From Bacillota bacterium (GTDB lineage: Bacteria > Bacillota > UBA4882 > UBA8346): a stretch of DNA of 64,000 nucleotides. Of this stretch, positions 44,216-53,755 are shown piece by piece (position 1 is the first letter of the stretch; every line of letters begins with the position of its first letter). The stretch is from the NCBI GenBank assembly GCA_023401925.1, contig JAEXDA010000051.1, positions 4,891-68,890 on the forward strand, in the 5' to 3' direction. The translations under genes were made by a program, and so were the position numbers. Under the pieces are notes generated by a model. That model was not told where the DNA came from. It saw only the letters and a list, made by a program, of their open reading frames with translations, and searched no databases.

Positions 44216-45619
44216 TTAATTCCTTAGATATTCGTCAATCGCCTTGGCCGCCTTTTTACCCGCTCCCATGGCCAATATAACGGTTGCCGCACCCGTCACG
44301 GCATCGCCACCAGCAAATACCCCCGGTCTGCTGGTGGCCTCCGTCTCTTCTTCCACAATGATGCCTCCCCAGGAATGAGTCTCCAGTCCCGGAGTGGTGG
44401 ATTTGATTAACGGGTTAGGGCTTTGACCGATGGCTACGATGACCGTCTCGACATCTACGATATGTTCGGAACCTTTCTTGGCCATGGGCTTCCTTCTTCC
44501 GGAGGCATCCGGTTCTCCCAGTTCCATTTCAATACATTCTACGCCTTTGACCCAGCCGTCTTCAGTTCCCAATATCCGGGTTGGATTGGTCAATAACTTG
44601 AGTAAAATACCTTCTTCTTTAGCATGGTGCACTTCCTCGGCCCGGGCCGGCATTTCCGCCTCTGATCTTCGATAAATGATATATACCTGTTCGGCTCCGA
44701 GCCTTTTAGCACTTCGGGCTGCATCCATCGCAACATTTCCGCCGCCGAATACCGCCACTTTTCTTCCCACTTTAACCGGAGTATCGCTTTTAGGAAATTG
44801 ATAGGCTTTCATCAGATTAATCCGGGTAAGAAATTCGTTGGCCGAATAAACTCCGTTCAAATTTTCACCCGGTATGCCCATAAAACTAGGTAATCCGGCC
44901 CCGGAACCGATAAATATGGCCTGATACCCTTCGGCCATCAGCTCATCCAGGGAAAATACTTTGCCAATAACCATATTGGTTTGAATGGATACACCCAATT
45001 GCCTTACGTTATCAATTTCCCTTTGAACCAATGCTTTCGGCAACCGGAACTCCGGTATGCCGTACATCAGCACTCCTCCGGGTATGTGGAAGGCCTCAAA
45101 TATGGTGACTTGATAGCCCATTTTAGCCAAATCCCCCGCGCAAGTCAGTCCGGCAGGCCCCGAACCAATCACAGCCACTTTCCGGCCATTCTTTGGAATG
45201 GTTTCTGCTTCGGCTTCTGCCACGGCAGAAGCCAAGTTCTCCATTGCCCAATCGGCTACAAAACGTTCCAGCCGTCCAATTCCAACCGGTTCACCCTTTT
45301 TTCCCCTGACACAATACTTTTCACATTGTGACTCCTGAGGACATACTCTGCCGCAGATGGCGGGCAGACTATTGGTCTCTTTGATCTTTTGATAGGCGGC
45401 GCTGAAGTCCCCCTCCGCCAATCGTTTGATAAATTCGGGAATCTGAACATTAACAGGGCACCCTTGGGTACAAGGCTTATTTTTGCACTGTAAACAGCGC
45501 TGGGCCTCTTCTTTAGCCATCTCCTCGGTGTATCCCAAAGACACCTCTAGGAAGTTTTGATTTCTGACCGCCGAATCTTGTTCCGGCATCTTTACTTTGC
45601 TTAGTGACATATTAGGCAT
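44216..45619 (-). CDS. NfnB/GltD-like NADPH-dependent flavoprotein
   Basis: A protein of about 467 residues related to the small subunit of glutamate synthase and to NfnB (SudA). The N-terminus binds two [4Fe-4S] clusters (CLQCKNKPCTQGCP and CGRVCPQESQCEKYC). FAD and NADPH folds follow (GSGPAGLTCAGDLAKMGYQVT, then AVFGGGNVAMDAARSA). Together with the adjacent small subunit it should form an electron-bifurcating NADH-dependent ferredoxin:NADP oxidoreductase. ATG 45619 was chosen for GGAGG nine bases upstream; it overlaps the NfnA-like stop. It ends the long operon. Confidence 0.9.
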   Translation of the reverse strand: MPNMSLSKVKMPEQDSAVRNQNFLEVSLGYTEEMAKEEAQRCLQCKNKPCTQGCPVNVQIPEFIKRLAEGDFSAAYQKIKETNSLPAICGRVCPQESQCEKYCVRGKKGEPVGIGRLERFVADWAMENLASAVAEAEAETIPKNGRKVAVIGSGPAGLTCAGDLAKMGYQVTIFEAFHIPGGVLMYGIPEFRLPKALVQREIDNVRQLGVSIQTNMVIGKVFSLDELMAEGYQAIFIGSGAGLPSFMGIPGENLNGVYSANEFLTRINLMKAYQFPKSDTPVKVGRKVAVFGGGNVAMDAARSAKRLGAEQVYIIYRRSEAEMPARAEEVHHAKEEGILLKLLTNPTRILGTEDGWVKGVECIEMELGEPDASGRRKPMAKKGSEHIVDVETVIVAIGQSPNPLIKSTTPGLETHSWGGIIVEEETEATSRPGVFAGGDAVTGAATVILAMGAGKKAAKAIDEYLRN

Positions 45620-46457
45620 TTTTAAGACCCTCCAGTTTACACTCGTGGTCGGAGAGAGCATGTTTTTCTTCACTTTTATACATCATCTGCCTGCGCATGG
45701 CTTCGTCAAAATCGACTTCATGTCCGTCAAAATCAGGGCCGTCAACACAAGCGAATTTTATTTGACCGCCCACCGTTACCCGGCAGCCGCCGCACATTCC
45801 CGTCCCATCCACCATCACCGGATTCATGCTAACCACGGTTTTAATGCCGTAAGCTTTTGTCAAATTGCTGACCATTTTCATCATGATCAAAGGTCCAATA
45901 GCGATAACCATGTCATAACGGTTACCCTCTTCGATCAATTTCTTTAAGATATCGGTTACAAAACCTTTCGTGCCGTTAGAACCGTCATCCGTCGCTACGA
46001 ACAGACGGTTGCTCACTTCCTGCATTCTTTGTTCCAGGATAATTAGATCCTTGTTGCGAAATCCGACAATGACATCAACTTCGGCGCCCATATGATGAAG
46101 CTTTTTGGCCTGGGGATAGGCAATGGCAGTCCCAAGACCGCCGCCGATCACCGCTACTTTTTTCAATCCTTCAAAGTGGGAAGCCACCCCAAGCGGACCT
46201 ACGAAATCAAGCAAGAAGTCCCCTTCATTCATGCTACCCAGGAGTTTGGTGGATTTGCCCACCTCCTGAAAAATGATGGTGACCGTTCCTGTTTCCCGGT
46301 TGTAATCGGCAATGGTTAATGGGACCCGCTCCCCGTCTTCATGGATCCGGAAAATGATAAACTGGCCCGGTTCAGCTTTTTTAGCGATCAATGGGGCTTC
46401 AATCTCCATTAATTTGACTGTGGGATTCAATACTTCCTTTTTGATAATTTTATACAC
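45612..46457 (-). CDS. NfnA/PyrK-like ferredoxin-NADP reductase subunit
   Basis: A 281-residue FAD/NAD-binding subunit of the NfnA (SudB) type. FAD contact is in ERVPLTIADYN, NAD binding in AVIGGGLGTAIAYPQAK, and a [2Fe-2S] cluster is held by the C-terminal GTGMCGGCRV...FACVDGPDFDGHEVDF segment. GTG start with GGAGG seven bases before it. It is coupled to the NfnB-like gene by overlap. It probably supplies NADPH or reduced ferredoxin for the reductases upstream in the operon. Confidence 0.9.
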   Translation of the reverse strand: MYKIIKKEVLNPTVKLMEIEAPLIAKKAEPGQFIIFRIHEDGERVPLTIADYNRETGTVTIIFQEVGKSTKLLGSMNEGDFLLDFVGPLGVASHFEGLKKVAVIGGGLGTAIAYPQAKKLHHMGAEVDVIVGFRNKDLIILEQRMQEVSNRLFVATDDGSNGTKGFVTDILKKLIEEGNRYDMVIAIGPLIMMKMVSNLTKAYGIKTVVSMNPVMVDGTGMCGGCRVTVGGQIKFACVDGPDFDGHEVDFDEAMRRQMMYKSEEKHALSDHECKLEGLKNA

Positions 46458-46552
46458 TCATAAACCTCCCCAAGATTCCAACGGCGAACTCTATTTTTTA
46501 AACGATTCAAGCTTAATTCCATTAATAATTCCATTAAGAAGGCTTATTCCCT

Positions 46553-48514
46553 TCAATAGATATTCTCATTTTCACGGTAATTTCGCCAAACGTTTTCAAA
46601 AAAATCGTCACCAGCGGGGATTTCACGAATCTTGCGCCAGGTAAAATCGCATTTTTGAGCCCGGTACCATACTTCTTGAATGAAATGACGCCGTGAGCCA
46701 TCGTCCAACATATAACGAAAAACCTCCGGTAAATTTGCAGCAGGCAACTTACCTTGCTGATTGGAATACAAAGCAGAACCGCGACTTTTTCCACTGTTTT
46801 CGATATAATCGGCTATGGCGCTTAAATAGACATACTGGCTGATCAGCATATCATAAAGCCGGAATACCTTGTTCAAATCCTGAACATCCTTAATCTTAAC
46901 CTTTGTTTCAAAATTAGTAAGCATTTCCCTATCTTTAGCCAAGCATTCCCGGATGCCTATGGTGTCGCGAATTGCGGCGCCATAGCGGCTCATGTCCCTA
47001 GTCGCCTGGTCCCAAAGCTGCCGGACATTTTCGGATTCTCCAATTACTCCTTCACTGGTGGCGATGGTACTTGCCAATAAATGACGGCATTGATTGAAAA
47101 AATCCTCCAATACCGGCCCTTCCCCTTGGCGATGTCGGGCAATATATTGGGCCGCCCGGGTGGAACCGACTTGTCCCGCATTCAATGCACTGCCGCCTGG
47201 CCGGTACACACCATGAGTCCCGCTGACCTCGCCGACAGCAAAAAAGCCTTGAAGATTGGTATGCCACCACATATCAATACTAAGTCCGCCGTTATTATGT
47301 TGGGCGCATAAGGCAATTTCCAGCGGCGTAGTTGATAAATCAACGCCTTTATCTTGATAGAATGTGATGGCCGGGGTGTTCATATGGCGCAGACGATCAA
47401 GCGGCTTTCCAAAAGTGGCCCCGGCCTTCTTCAAATAATCTACGGCCTCTTTGGAGAGAGCCGTATAGTCGATCTCAACATTACCGGGGTTTTCCCGGAA
47501 ATCAAGAAAAACACGCCGCCCTTTGAGATTGCTTTCAATATGAACCAGGAGATCGATAACGGAAGAGCCGCCGTCAATCTTCCGTACATCAAAAGGCCAT
47601 TGATACCCTTTGAGAAATATCATGTTCAACATTTCGGTTCGACTCGGAAAAAAATCCAACAGAAACTCCCGTTGATTCCTACCGTTTGGGTCGGTAGAGA
47701 TAAATTTGGGTAAAACCTGCATATAAGTGCCGGAAACATTCCATCTGGGCTTTATCGACGCCAGGCCGTATTGCCACTCGGTTAAGTTTTTCCCGGCCAC
47801 TCCGGCTTCAAAGGCTAGTCCGCTGGCACCATAATGGCCGAGAGGGTAGACCGAGTCCGCGTACATACCGGCGGGACCACCGGTGGCATAAATAACATTT
47901 TTGCAACAAAAGGCCACAAATCTTTGAGCTTTATCAGCGATGTTCTGAAGATTTAGACATAACAAGCCATATAATTTCCCATCCCCGGCCAGGATTTTAA
48001 TAACTTGCATTTTGTCATAAATTCGGATCCCTTTTTCTTGAACCGAACGTTCCAGACATTCCGTCATTATTTTCGAAGTATACGGTCCAACCGAAGTGGC
48101 CCTTCTGCCAGGATCATGATCTGTCTTATACCCTACAAATTCGCCATAACGGTTTTGGGGAAACGGCACTCCGAGTTCCACTAAATTCAAAAAACATTTC
48201 GTCGATAAAGCGGCTTCAGTCAAAGCGATATCTCCATCGACACATTCACCGTCAAAAAGGGCTTTGGCAAGTTCAGCAACGGAATCCGCTGCATCGCCGG
48301 ACAAGGTAAGTTTATAATAGGTTTGTTTATCCGAACCCGTATTGCGGGAAGTTCCAGCCAGGACATGATCGGTAACCATGGCGATATCGCGCTGACCGCA
48401 ACTGTAAAGCCGGTTTGCCGCATTAAACCCGGCAGCCCCCGTTCCCACGATGATCGTGTTATAAGAAAACACCGAGATTTCATACCCGCTGACATTGATT
48501 ATACCGCTGGACAA
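46553..48514 (-). CDS. Fumarate-reductase-like FAD-dependent oxidoreductase
   Basis: A 653-residue soluble flavoprotein of the succinate dehydrogenase/fumarate reductase/aspartate oxidase superfamily. The FAD-binding NTIIVGTGAAGFNAA lies close to the N-terminus. The mid-protein YATGGPAGMYADSVYPLGHYGASG and the C-terminal GGLSIDMWWHTNLQGFFAVGEVSGTHG...RPGGSALN follow. No Fe-S partner subunit or membrane anchor is encoded beside it. TTG 48514 was chosen: GAGGGGG stands eight bases upstream, whereas the open frame further up overlaps the SDR gene. It may reduce a carbon-carbon double bond or dehydrogenate a polyol-like intermediate; the substrate is unknown. Confidence 0.82.
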   Translation of the reverse strand: MSSGIINVSGYEISVFSYNTIIVGTGAAGFNAANRLYSCGQRDIAMVTDHVLAGTSRNTGSDKQTYYKLTLSGDAADSVAELAKALFDGECVDGDIALTEAALSTKCFLNLVELGVPFPQNRYGEFVGYKTDHDPGRRATSVGPYTSKIMTECLERSVQEKGIRIYDKMQVIKILAGDGKLYGLLCLNLQNIADKAQRFVAFCCKNVIYATGGPAGMYADSVYPLGHYGASGLAFEAGVAGKNLTEWQYGLASIKPRWNVSGTYMQVLPKFISTDPNGRNQREFLLDFFPSRTEMLNMIFLKGYQWPFDVRKIDGGSSVIDLLVHIESNLKGRRVFLDFRENPGNVEIDYTALSKEAVDYLKKAGATFGKPLDRLRHMNTPAITFYQDKGVDLSTTPLEIALCAQHNNGGLSIDMWWHTNLQGFFAVGEVSGTHGVYRPGGSALNAGQVGSTRAAQYIARHRQGEGPVLEDFFNQCRHLLASTIATSEGVIGESENVRQLWDQATRDMSRYGAAIRDTIGIRECLAKDREMLTNFETKVKIKDVQDLNKVFRLYDMLISQYVYLSAIADYIENSGKSRGSALYSNQQGKLPAANLPEVFRYMLDDGSRRHFIQEVWYRAQKCDFTWRKIREIPAGDDFFENVWRNYRENENIY

Positions 48515-48542
48515 TCTTTTATCCCCCTCAAGGCATCCGTCT

Positions 48543-49310
48543 TCACAACCGCTGAATGTGAAAACCGCCGTCAACATCGATATAATTGCCGGTTGTATAA
48601 AGAAAACGATCCGAACAAAATGCGGATACAGCAGCTCCAATATCCTCCGGCTGTCCCCAGCGCTTGATCGGAAATGCGCCCTCATTTAAAAGTTTATTGT
48701 ACTTTTCTTTTACTCCGGTTGTCATATCGGTAAAAATAACACCCGGTCGTACCTCATATACATAAATGCCATCGCCGGCCAGACGGTCGGCATAGAGTTT
48801 GGTCAACATCGAGACGCCCGCTTTGGAAATGCAATATTCCCCCCGGGATGTGGATGAGACCACGGCGGAACACGAAGAGATGTTGACAATAACCCCGCGC
48901 TTTTTTTCTTTGATTTCCTGCTTTAACATTTGTTTGACAACCAGTTGGGTCATGAACATGGTGCCTTTGGTATTAATGCCGATCACCCGGTCAAAGCTTT
49001 CTTCGGACATTTCCAGTAAATCGGTCCTTACCAGCGGGGCCACACCCGCATTGTTGACCAGCACATCGATGCTTCCAAAGCAAGAAATTGCCTGGTTAAC
49101 ACATTTCTCCCGGTCGCCGCTTTGGGAAACATCGCCCTGGACATAAAGATAATCGATTCCTAGTTGTTTTAATTCCTCTAACCGTTCTTGGTTTTTTTCC
49201 AACGGGCTTACCGCCATAATGACAATCTGATAGCCATCCATTCCTAGTTGTTTTGAAATTGCAAAACCTATTCCACGGCTTCCTCCGGTTACAATTGCTG
49301 TCTTCGACAT
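48543..49310 (-). CDS. Short-chain dehydrogenase/reductase (FabG-like)
   Basis: A 255-residue NAD(P)-dependent oxidoreductase. The cofactor loop is TGGSRGIG, NNAG follows at mid-protein, and the catalytic Ser...Tyr-x3-Lys is seen in SSCSAVVSSTSRGEYCISKAG. The C-terminal VDGGFHIQRL is usual. AAGGAGG precedes the ATG. Co-transcribed with a Zn-dehydrogenase, it probably interconverts a hydroxyl and keto group of the operon's substrate. Confidence 0.93.
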   Translation of the reverse strand: MSKTAIVTGGSRGIGFAISKQLGMDGYQIVIMAVSPLEKNQERLEELKQLGIDYLYVQGDVSQSGDREKCVNQAISCFGSIDVLVNNAGVAPLVRTDLLEMSEESFDRVIGINTKGTMFMTQLVVKQMLKQEIKEKKRGVIVNISSCSAVVSSTSRGEYCISKAGVSMLTKLYADRLAGDGIYVYEVRPGVIFTDMTTGVKEKYNKLLNEGAFPIKRWGQPEDIGAAVSAFCSDRFLYTTGNYIDVDGGFHIQRL

Positions 49311-49326
49311 GCTTTCCTCCTTGATG

Positions 49327-50364
49327 TTAAGGCTTTAGGATCACTTTAACGGAGCCTGAGTTTTTATCCAAAGATGTTTCCAAGGCCTGCTGAAGTTCGG
49401 CGAGTTTAAATGTGTGGGTAATCAACTTTTCAATAGGAATCTCTTCCGACATTTTTAAAGCCGCCGGAAAATCCCAACAATAACCCTGAGAACCCTGAAC
49501 CTTGATCTCATGCGTTATGAAACGGGTAACCGGAATTTGAATTTCTTTTTCTTCAAAAATTCCGACAATGGTTGCCAAGCCATTTTTTTTCAATGCCATC
49601 ATCGCTTGGCGAAAAGTTGATTCCCTACCGACACATTCAAAGGTTTTATCCATCCCCCTACCGTCAGTGAGCATATGAACTTTCTCCAACACATCCTGTT
49701 CTTCGGGATGAATCACCGTTGTAGCGCCCAATTCCAACGCTAATTTTAATCTTGCAGCCGAAAAGTCGACAATTGCCACTTCACTAGCGCCTGTCCTGCG
49801 GCATAACGCCGCCGTCAACAATCCTATCGCTCCCGCGCCGATAACGAGAAGTTTTTCACCCAATTGAATTCCGGCTCTCCGTACAGCATGGGTGGCGACA
49901 GCCAAAGGCTCTATTAACGCACCGCCATCATAAGAAAGATGACCCGGCAATTTATAAACATAGGGCTCAAAAACGGTGATATAATCAGCCATCGCTCCGT
50001 CCCCATTCCGGTATGTGAAACTTATATTTTCGCAATAGCCATACTCTCCATGACGGCAGGCTTCACATTTTCCACAGACGATGACTGGCTCTACCGTGAC
50101 CCGATCTCCAACGGTGACAGTTTGAACATCCTTGCCCACAGCGATGACATCACCGGCAAATTCATGGCCAATGGTTGCGGGAAGAGAAACAGCCGGGTGT
50201 TTTCCTTTAAATATATGAAGATCGCTCCCGCAAATACTGCTGGAAATAATCTTGATTAAAACCTGGCCCGGACCGGGATCGTTTACATTGCTTGTTATAA
50301 AATCGGTTTTTCCGGGCGCAACAACCCGCCCTTTCCGATTGATAAGTTTTTGTTGCTCAGCCAT
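49327..50364 (-). CDS. Zinc-dependent medium-chain dehydrogenase (sorbitol dehydrogenase-like)
   Basis: A 345-residue enzyme of the MDR family. The catalytic zinc region SSICGSDLHIFKG...GHEFAGDV and the structural zinc cysteines CGKCEACRHGEYGYC are present. The NAD fold shows VIGAGAIGLLTAALCRR. ATG 50364 follows GGAGG. It probably oxidises a polyol or sugar-acid hydroxyl; exact substrate unknown. Confidence 0.93.
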   Translation of the reverse strand: MAEQQKLINRKGRVVAPGKTDFITSNVNDPGPGQVLIKIISSSICGSDLHIFKGKHPAVSLPATIGHEFAGDVIAVGKDVQTVTVGDRVTVEPVIVCGKCEACRHGEYGYCENISFTYRNGDGAMADYITVFEPYVYKLPGHLSYDGGALIEPLAVATHAVRRAGIQLGEKLLVIGAGAIGLLTAALCRRTGASEVAIVDFSAARLKLALELGATTVIHPEEQDVLEKVHMLTDGRGMDKTFECVGRESTFRQAMMALKKNGLATIVGIFEEKEIQIPVTRFITHEIKVQGSQGYCWDFPAALKMSEEIPIEKLITHTFKLAELQQALETSLDKNSGSVKVILKP

Positions 50365-50377
50365 TTCAAACCCTCCA

Positions 50378-51739
50378 TTAATGATTATTTTCTGCAGCAT
50401 TTCTAGCTTCATTGTAAAGGGGCATATAAACTAAGCCGTCTTTGATGACACAACCGGTACGTCCATGGTCGCGCATAATCTGGGTGCACTTGCTGCAGGC
50501 AATACAACATTTGTTGGGTATCATCGCGCCCTTTGTTAAAATATCTTTGGGTGCATCCGGATAAGCAAAAGCTTCGCGCCCGATTCCCACCATTTTGCAG
50601 CCGTTTTCCATTAAGTTTGCGGCGCCGGCGTTGGCTAAAAACTGGCGCAGCCAACTATAGCCGTTGCCGACGACGGGAATCTCCCCTGCCAGTTGTTGAA
50701 TTTTACGGCTGAACCCAAACAGTCTAGCGACACTTTCCAAGGGGTGTTCGCTCGGAGTTTCGCCACCGAGGGTCGGTTGATCAAAAGGCCTTGTAACTTG
50801 TGGAAAACGGAAATAAGGATTCCCCGAAGAATTGCTTAGCAGGTCAACCCCATTTTTTACTAATAATTCAGTCAAACGGACCGGTTCGGTTAAATCTGGC
50901 TGCCAGCAATCGGTTTTATCGACACCCCAACCATAAGGATAGGGATGGGCATCAAACACATTGAACCGTGAAGCAATAATGAAATCATTGCCGACGGCTT
51001 GACGGACTTCCTTAATAATCGTAAGCAAAAGACGAGTCCGGTTTTCAAAACTTCCGCCATATTTACCTTCACGGGTATGGCTTGCAAGGATTTCCGAAAG
51101 CAGATAGCGGTGACAGGATTTGATGTCAACCCCGTCAAATCCGGCTTCTTTTGCTAGGACAGCCGATTGGACATATTTTTCAACCAAACCGTCCAAATAA
51201 TCATCGGAAAGGACCGGTGCATCAGGGTTCAAGGAAACCCGCGGATCAAGCAACGGATCATGTTGCGGTACCAAAGGCGCCGGTTTATCATCCGGTCGGG
51301 AATAGCGCCCCGAATGGGTAAGCTGCAAGATACTGACCGGCTGATGACTGCTGCCGCAAGAGTTAGCTGCCGCCGCATTGGCCTTTTTGAGCATTTCCGT
51401 AAAGGCCGATACATTGCTCCGAGTTAAATACATTTGCAAGGGATTGGCTCTTCCTTCATGCACCACTGCGCAGGCTTCATACCAAATAAGCCCCGCCCCG
51501 CCCGATGCAAAACGTTCATATCTTCTTCTTACCAGTTCGGATGGACTGCCGTCCCGTTCACTATCACAGCCCTCCATCGGCAAAATGGCTATTGAGTTCG
51601 GTGTGGTATATTTATTGATTTTTACCTGCTTTGACAAGGGGGATAAATCTTCGCTGAAACGGATTTCAGCCCCTAATTGAAGTACTTTTTCCCGGATTTC
51701 ATCTAAATTTTTAAAATTAAATTTTTCAAATGCCGCCAT
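50378..51739 (-). CDS. Old Yellow Enzyme-type NADH:flavin oxidoreductase with Fe-S cysteines
   Basis: A 453-residue TIM-barrel FMN enzyme. Typical segments include SILQLTHSGRYS, GFDGVDIKSCHRYLLSEILASHTREGKYGGSFENRTR and VVGNGYSW. The C-terminus carries CCIACSKCTQIM...GC, resembling the [4Fe-4S] motif of 2-enoate reductases and BaiCD-like enzymes, but the second FAD/NAD domain of those proteins is absent. It should reduce an activated C=C bond. An internal promoter and LacI-type operator lie immediately upstream. Confidence 0.88.
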   Translation of the reverse strand: MAAFEKFNFKNLDEIREKVLQLGAEIRFSEDLSPLSKQVKINKYTTPNSIAILPMEGCDSERDGSPSELVRRRYERFASGGAGLIWYEACAVVHEGRANPLQMYLTRSNVSAFTEMLKKANAAAANSCGSSHQPVSILQLTHSGRYSRPDDKPAPLVPQHDPLLDPRVSLNPDAPVLSDDYLDGLVEKYVQSAVLAKEAGFDGVDIKSCHRYLLSEILASHTREGKYGGSFENRTRLLLTIIKEVRQAVGNDFIIASRFNVFDAHPYPYGWGVDKTDCWQPDLTEPVRLTELLVKNGVDLLSNSSGNPYFRFPQVTRPFDQPTLGGETPSEHPLESVARLFGFSRKIQQLAGEIPVVGNGYSWLRQFLANAGAANLMENGCKMVGIGREAFAYPDAPKDILTKGAMIPNKCCIACSKCTQIMRDHGRTGCVIKDGLVYMPLYNEARNAAENNH

Positions 51740-51765
51740 AGCTCACCGCTCCCTTGTTTTATAAA

Positions 51766-51813
51766 TGCAATCGTTTTCAAAATCAAAAATAAAAAAAACT
51801 CTTACATTGTCAA
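51766..51813 (-). promoter_or_regulatory. Internal promoter with LacI-type operator
   Basis: TTGACA (51808-51813), 16 bases and TATTTT (51786-51791) on the minus strand are followed at once by TTGAAAACGATTGCA (51766-51780). The same 15 bases lie behind the livK promoter. The site fits a cre/LacI-type operator with one deviation. Confidence 0.65.
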
Positions 51814-52644
51814 TAAATTCTTCAGATTGTGAATCCCTTTTTGAGCCAATTGATCCGGACTCGTATCCAGTTGACGCCAAGCGCCATCCATTCCACCCGC
51901 CGGAAAACTTTCGATGGTTATATGTCCCGTATAGTTGTACTTTTTTAAAATTTTTACCAACTCAAGCCATGGCAAATGTCCAAGGCCCGGCGCTGCCCTA
52001 TTGGAGCCACAAGCATGAAAATGAACTAGTTTACCGGCCTTACACACCAGCCGAAGCGCATCCATTATATCATCTTCCTCGATGCCGGCCTGATAAGTAT
52101 CGAAAAGAATACCCACATTGGGGCTTCCAATATCTGAAACCATTTTCAAAGCCTGTTCAACCGTATTAACAACACTGGTACGGTAACGGTTTATCGGTTC
52201 CAGTGCAATCATCACCCCATAATTCTTTGCGAGGCAGGACATTTCTGCAAGACCCTTCACCGCATAATCCCATTCCCGCTTTTGATCACCGGGGCTCAAG
52301 AGATGCGTTTTGCCGCCACCGGCATATACCGGACCCCCGAAAATTTTTGCCCCCGCCTTTTCTGCCGCCTCAAAGCAATCGGAGAAATACCGTTTCGTGT
52401 TTTGCCGAATCTGCTCATCAAAACTGGAAATATCTCTTCCCTTAATGAATGCCCCGCAAAGCGTTAACTCCATCTGGAGTTCGTCAACAATTTTTCTGAC
52501 GGCGGCATAGTCAAAATCAGTGTTCACCATGCCTATTTCACAAGAATCAAATCCAAACTGTTTGGCTTTTTCAAACAGATACAGTTCCTTATCACTAAAC
52601 GCATCGATCCAATTCCAAAAATTAATCCCCAGCCGGTTTCTCAT
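51802..52644 (-). CDS. Sugar isomerase/epimerase, D-tagatose 3-epimerase-like
   Basis: A 280-residue xylose-isomerase-like TIM barrel. IALEPINRYRTSVVNTVEQAL, DTYQAGIEEDDI and SNRAAPGLGHLPW match the metal- and substrate-binding strands of ketose 3-epimerases; the expected Glu/Asp/His/Glu ligands are recognisable. GGAGG precedes the ATG. The last codons overlap the -35 box of the internal promoter. It points to a sugar- or cyclitol-like substrate for the operon. Confidence 0.87.
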   Translation of the reverse strand: MRNRLGINFWNWIDAFSDKELYLFEKAKQFGFDSCEIGMVNTDFDYAAVRKIVDELQMELTLCGAFIKGRDISSFDEQIRQNTKRYFSDCFEAAEKAGAKIFGGPVYAGGGKTHLLSPGDQKREWDYAVKGLAEMSCLAKNYGVMIALEPINRYRTSVVNTVEQALKMVSDIGSPNVGILFDTYQAGIEEDDIMDALRLVCKAGKLVHFHACGSNRAAPGLGHLPWLELVKILKKYNYTGHITIESFPAGGMDGAWRQLDTSPDQLAQKGIHNLKNLLTM

Positions 52645-52665
52645 GGCGATCTCCTCCTTTAAAAC

Positions 52666-53658
52666 TTACCGGGTCGATTTTCGAATAATTAAATCAGTTT
52701 TCAAAAAATCGATGGAAGGTTTGACGGTTCCTTTACCTTTAATCATTTGAATCACCTTTTTGGCTGCAAGGGCTCCTATTTCATATAAAGGCTGCGATAC
52801 AGTAGAAAGAGGCGGTTCAACCAGCGCACTGATTTCAATGTTGTCAAATCCCAAGACCGAAATATCCTCAGGAATATGGAAACCCATATCTTGGATAGCA
52901 CGCATAATCACGATGGCCTTGGGATCGCTGCTGGCAAAAATGGCGTCAATCCTCGGGGTTTTTTTTAAAATTTCCTGGGTCAAATAATAAAAACTATTGG
53001 TGCCATTCGTTTCATGAATAACAAGCTCTGGATCGATTTCAAAACCATGATCCCGAAGTGCATCGATATAACCCTGATACCGCTGCTGATAAATAGAAAG
53101 TTCCATCCTTCCGAGAGCTAGAGCAATTCGTTGATGATGCGTTTTAATCAAATAACAAACCGCGTCATAAGCGGCATGATAATTATCAATTGCAACGGTA
53201 CTGATGGTGTCATCATAATAACGGCCCGTTAGAACCACTGGAAAATCTTCAGCGCACAACGCCCGAATATGGTCACTACCCGGCAGCATGGACGCTACAA
53301 TAAAACCATCGATCAACCTGGTTTTCAATTTATCGATATAGTCCCTTTCAACTTTCATATCTTCATCAGTATTGCAAAGAACAACCGTAAATCCATTTTT
53401 CCGGGCAACATCTTCAACTCCCCGCGTAATCACGGGAAAAATCTGATTTTCAATACTGGGCAGCATCAACGCAATCGTGTTGGTGTAACCCAGTTTGAGT
53501 CCTTTTGCCAGGATATTGGGCTGATAATGAAGACGGCTCACTGCTTCAAGAACTCTTGTCTTGGTTTTTTCCTTGACGAGGTCACTCCCGCTAAGAACAC
53601 GGGACACAGTGCTAATGGACACTCCGGCGTCTTTGGCAACTTTCTTCATATTAATCAT
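52666..53658 (-). CDS. LacI-family transcriptional regulator
   Basis: A 330-residue repressor. The N-terminal helix-turn-helix and hinge read VAKDAGVSISTVSRVLSGSD...LHYQPNILAKGLK, followed by a periplasmic-binding-like effector domain. ATG 53658 was chosen with GGAG six bases upstream. It is embedded in the operon between the epimerase and the IlvD-like gene and is the natural candidate to bind the two identical TTGAAAACGATTGCA sites; that link is inferred. Confidence 0.94.
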   Translation of the reverse strand: MINMKKVAKDAGVSISTVSRVLSGSDLVKEKTKTRVLEAVSRLHYQPNILAKGLKLGYTNTIALMLPSIENQIFPVITRGVEDVARKNGFTVVLCNTDEDMKVERDYIDKLKTRLIDGFIVASMLPGSDHIRALCAEDFPVVLTGRYYDDTISTVAIDNYHAAYDAVCYLIKTHHQRIALALGRMELSIYQQRYQGYIDALRDHGFEIDPELVIHETNGTNSFYYLTQEILKKTPRIDAIFASSDPKAIVIMRAIQDMGFHIPEDISVLGFDNIEISALVEPPLSTVSQPLYEIGALAAKKVIQMIKGKGTVKPSIDFLKTDLIIRKSTR

Positions 53659-53755
53659 TTGAGACTCCATCCACAAATTGAATAATTTAACATTTCAATG
53701 ATAGCCGTTCAATGATGGAAAGTCAATCATTCGAACCGTTTCATCAAAATACTGG

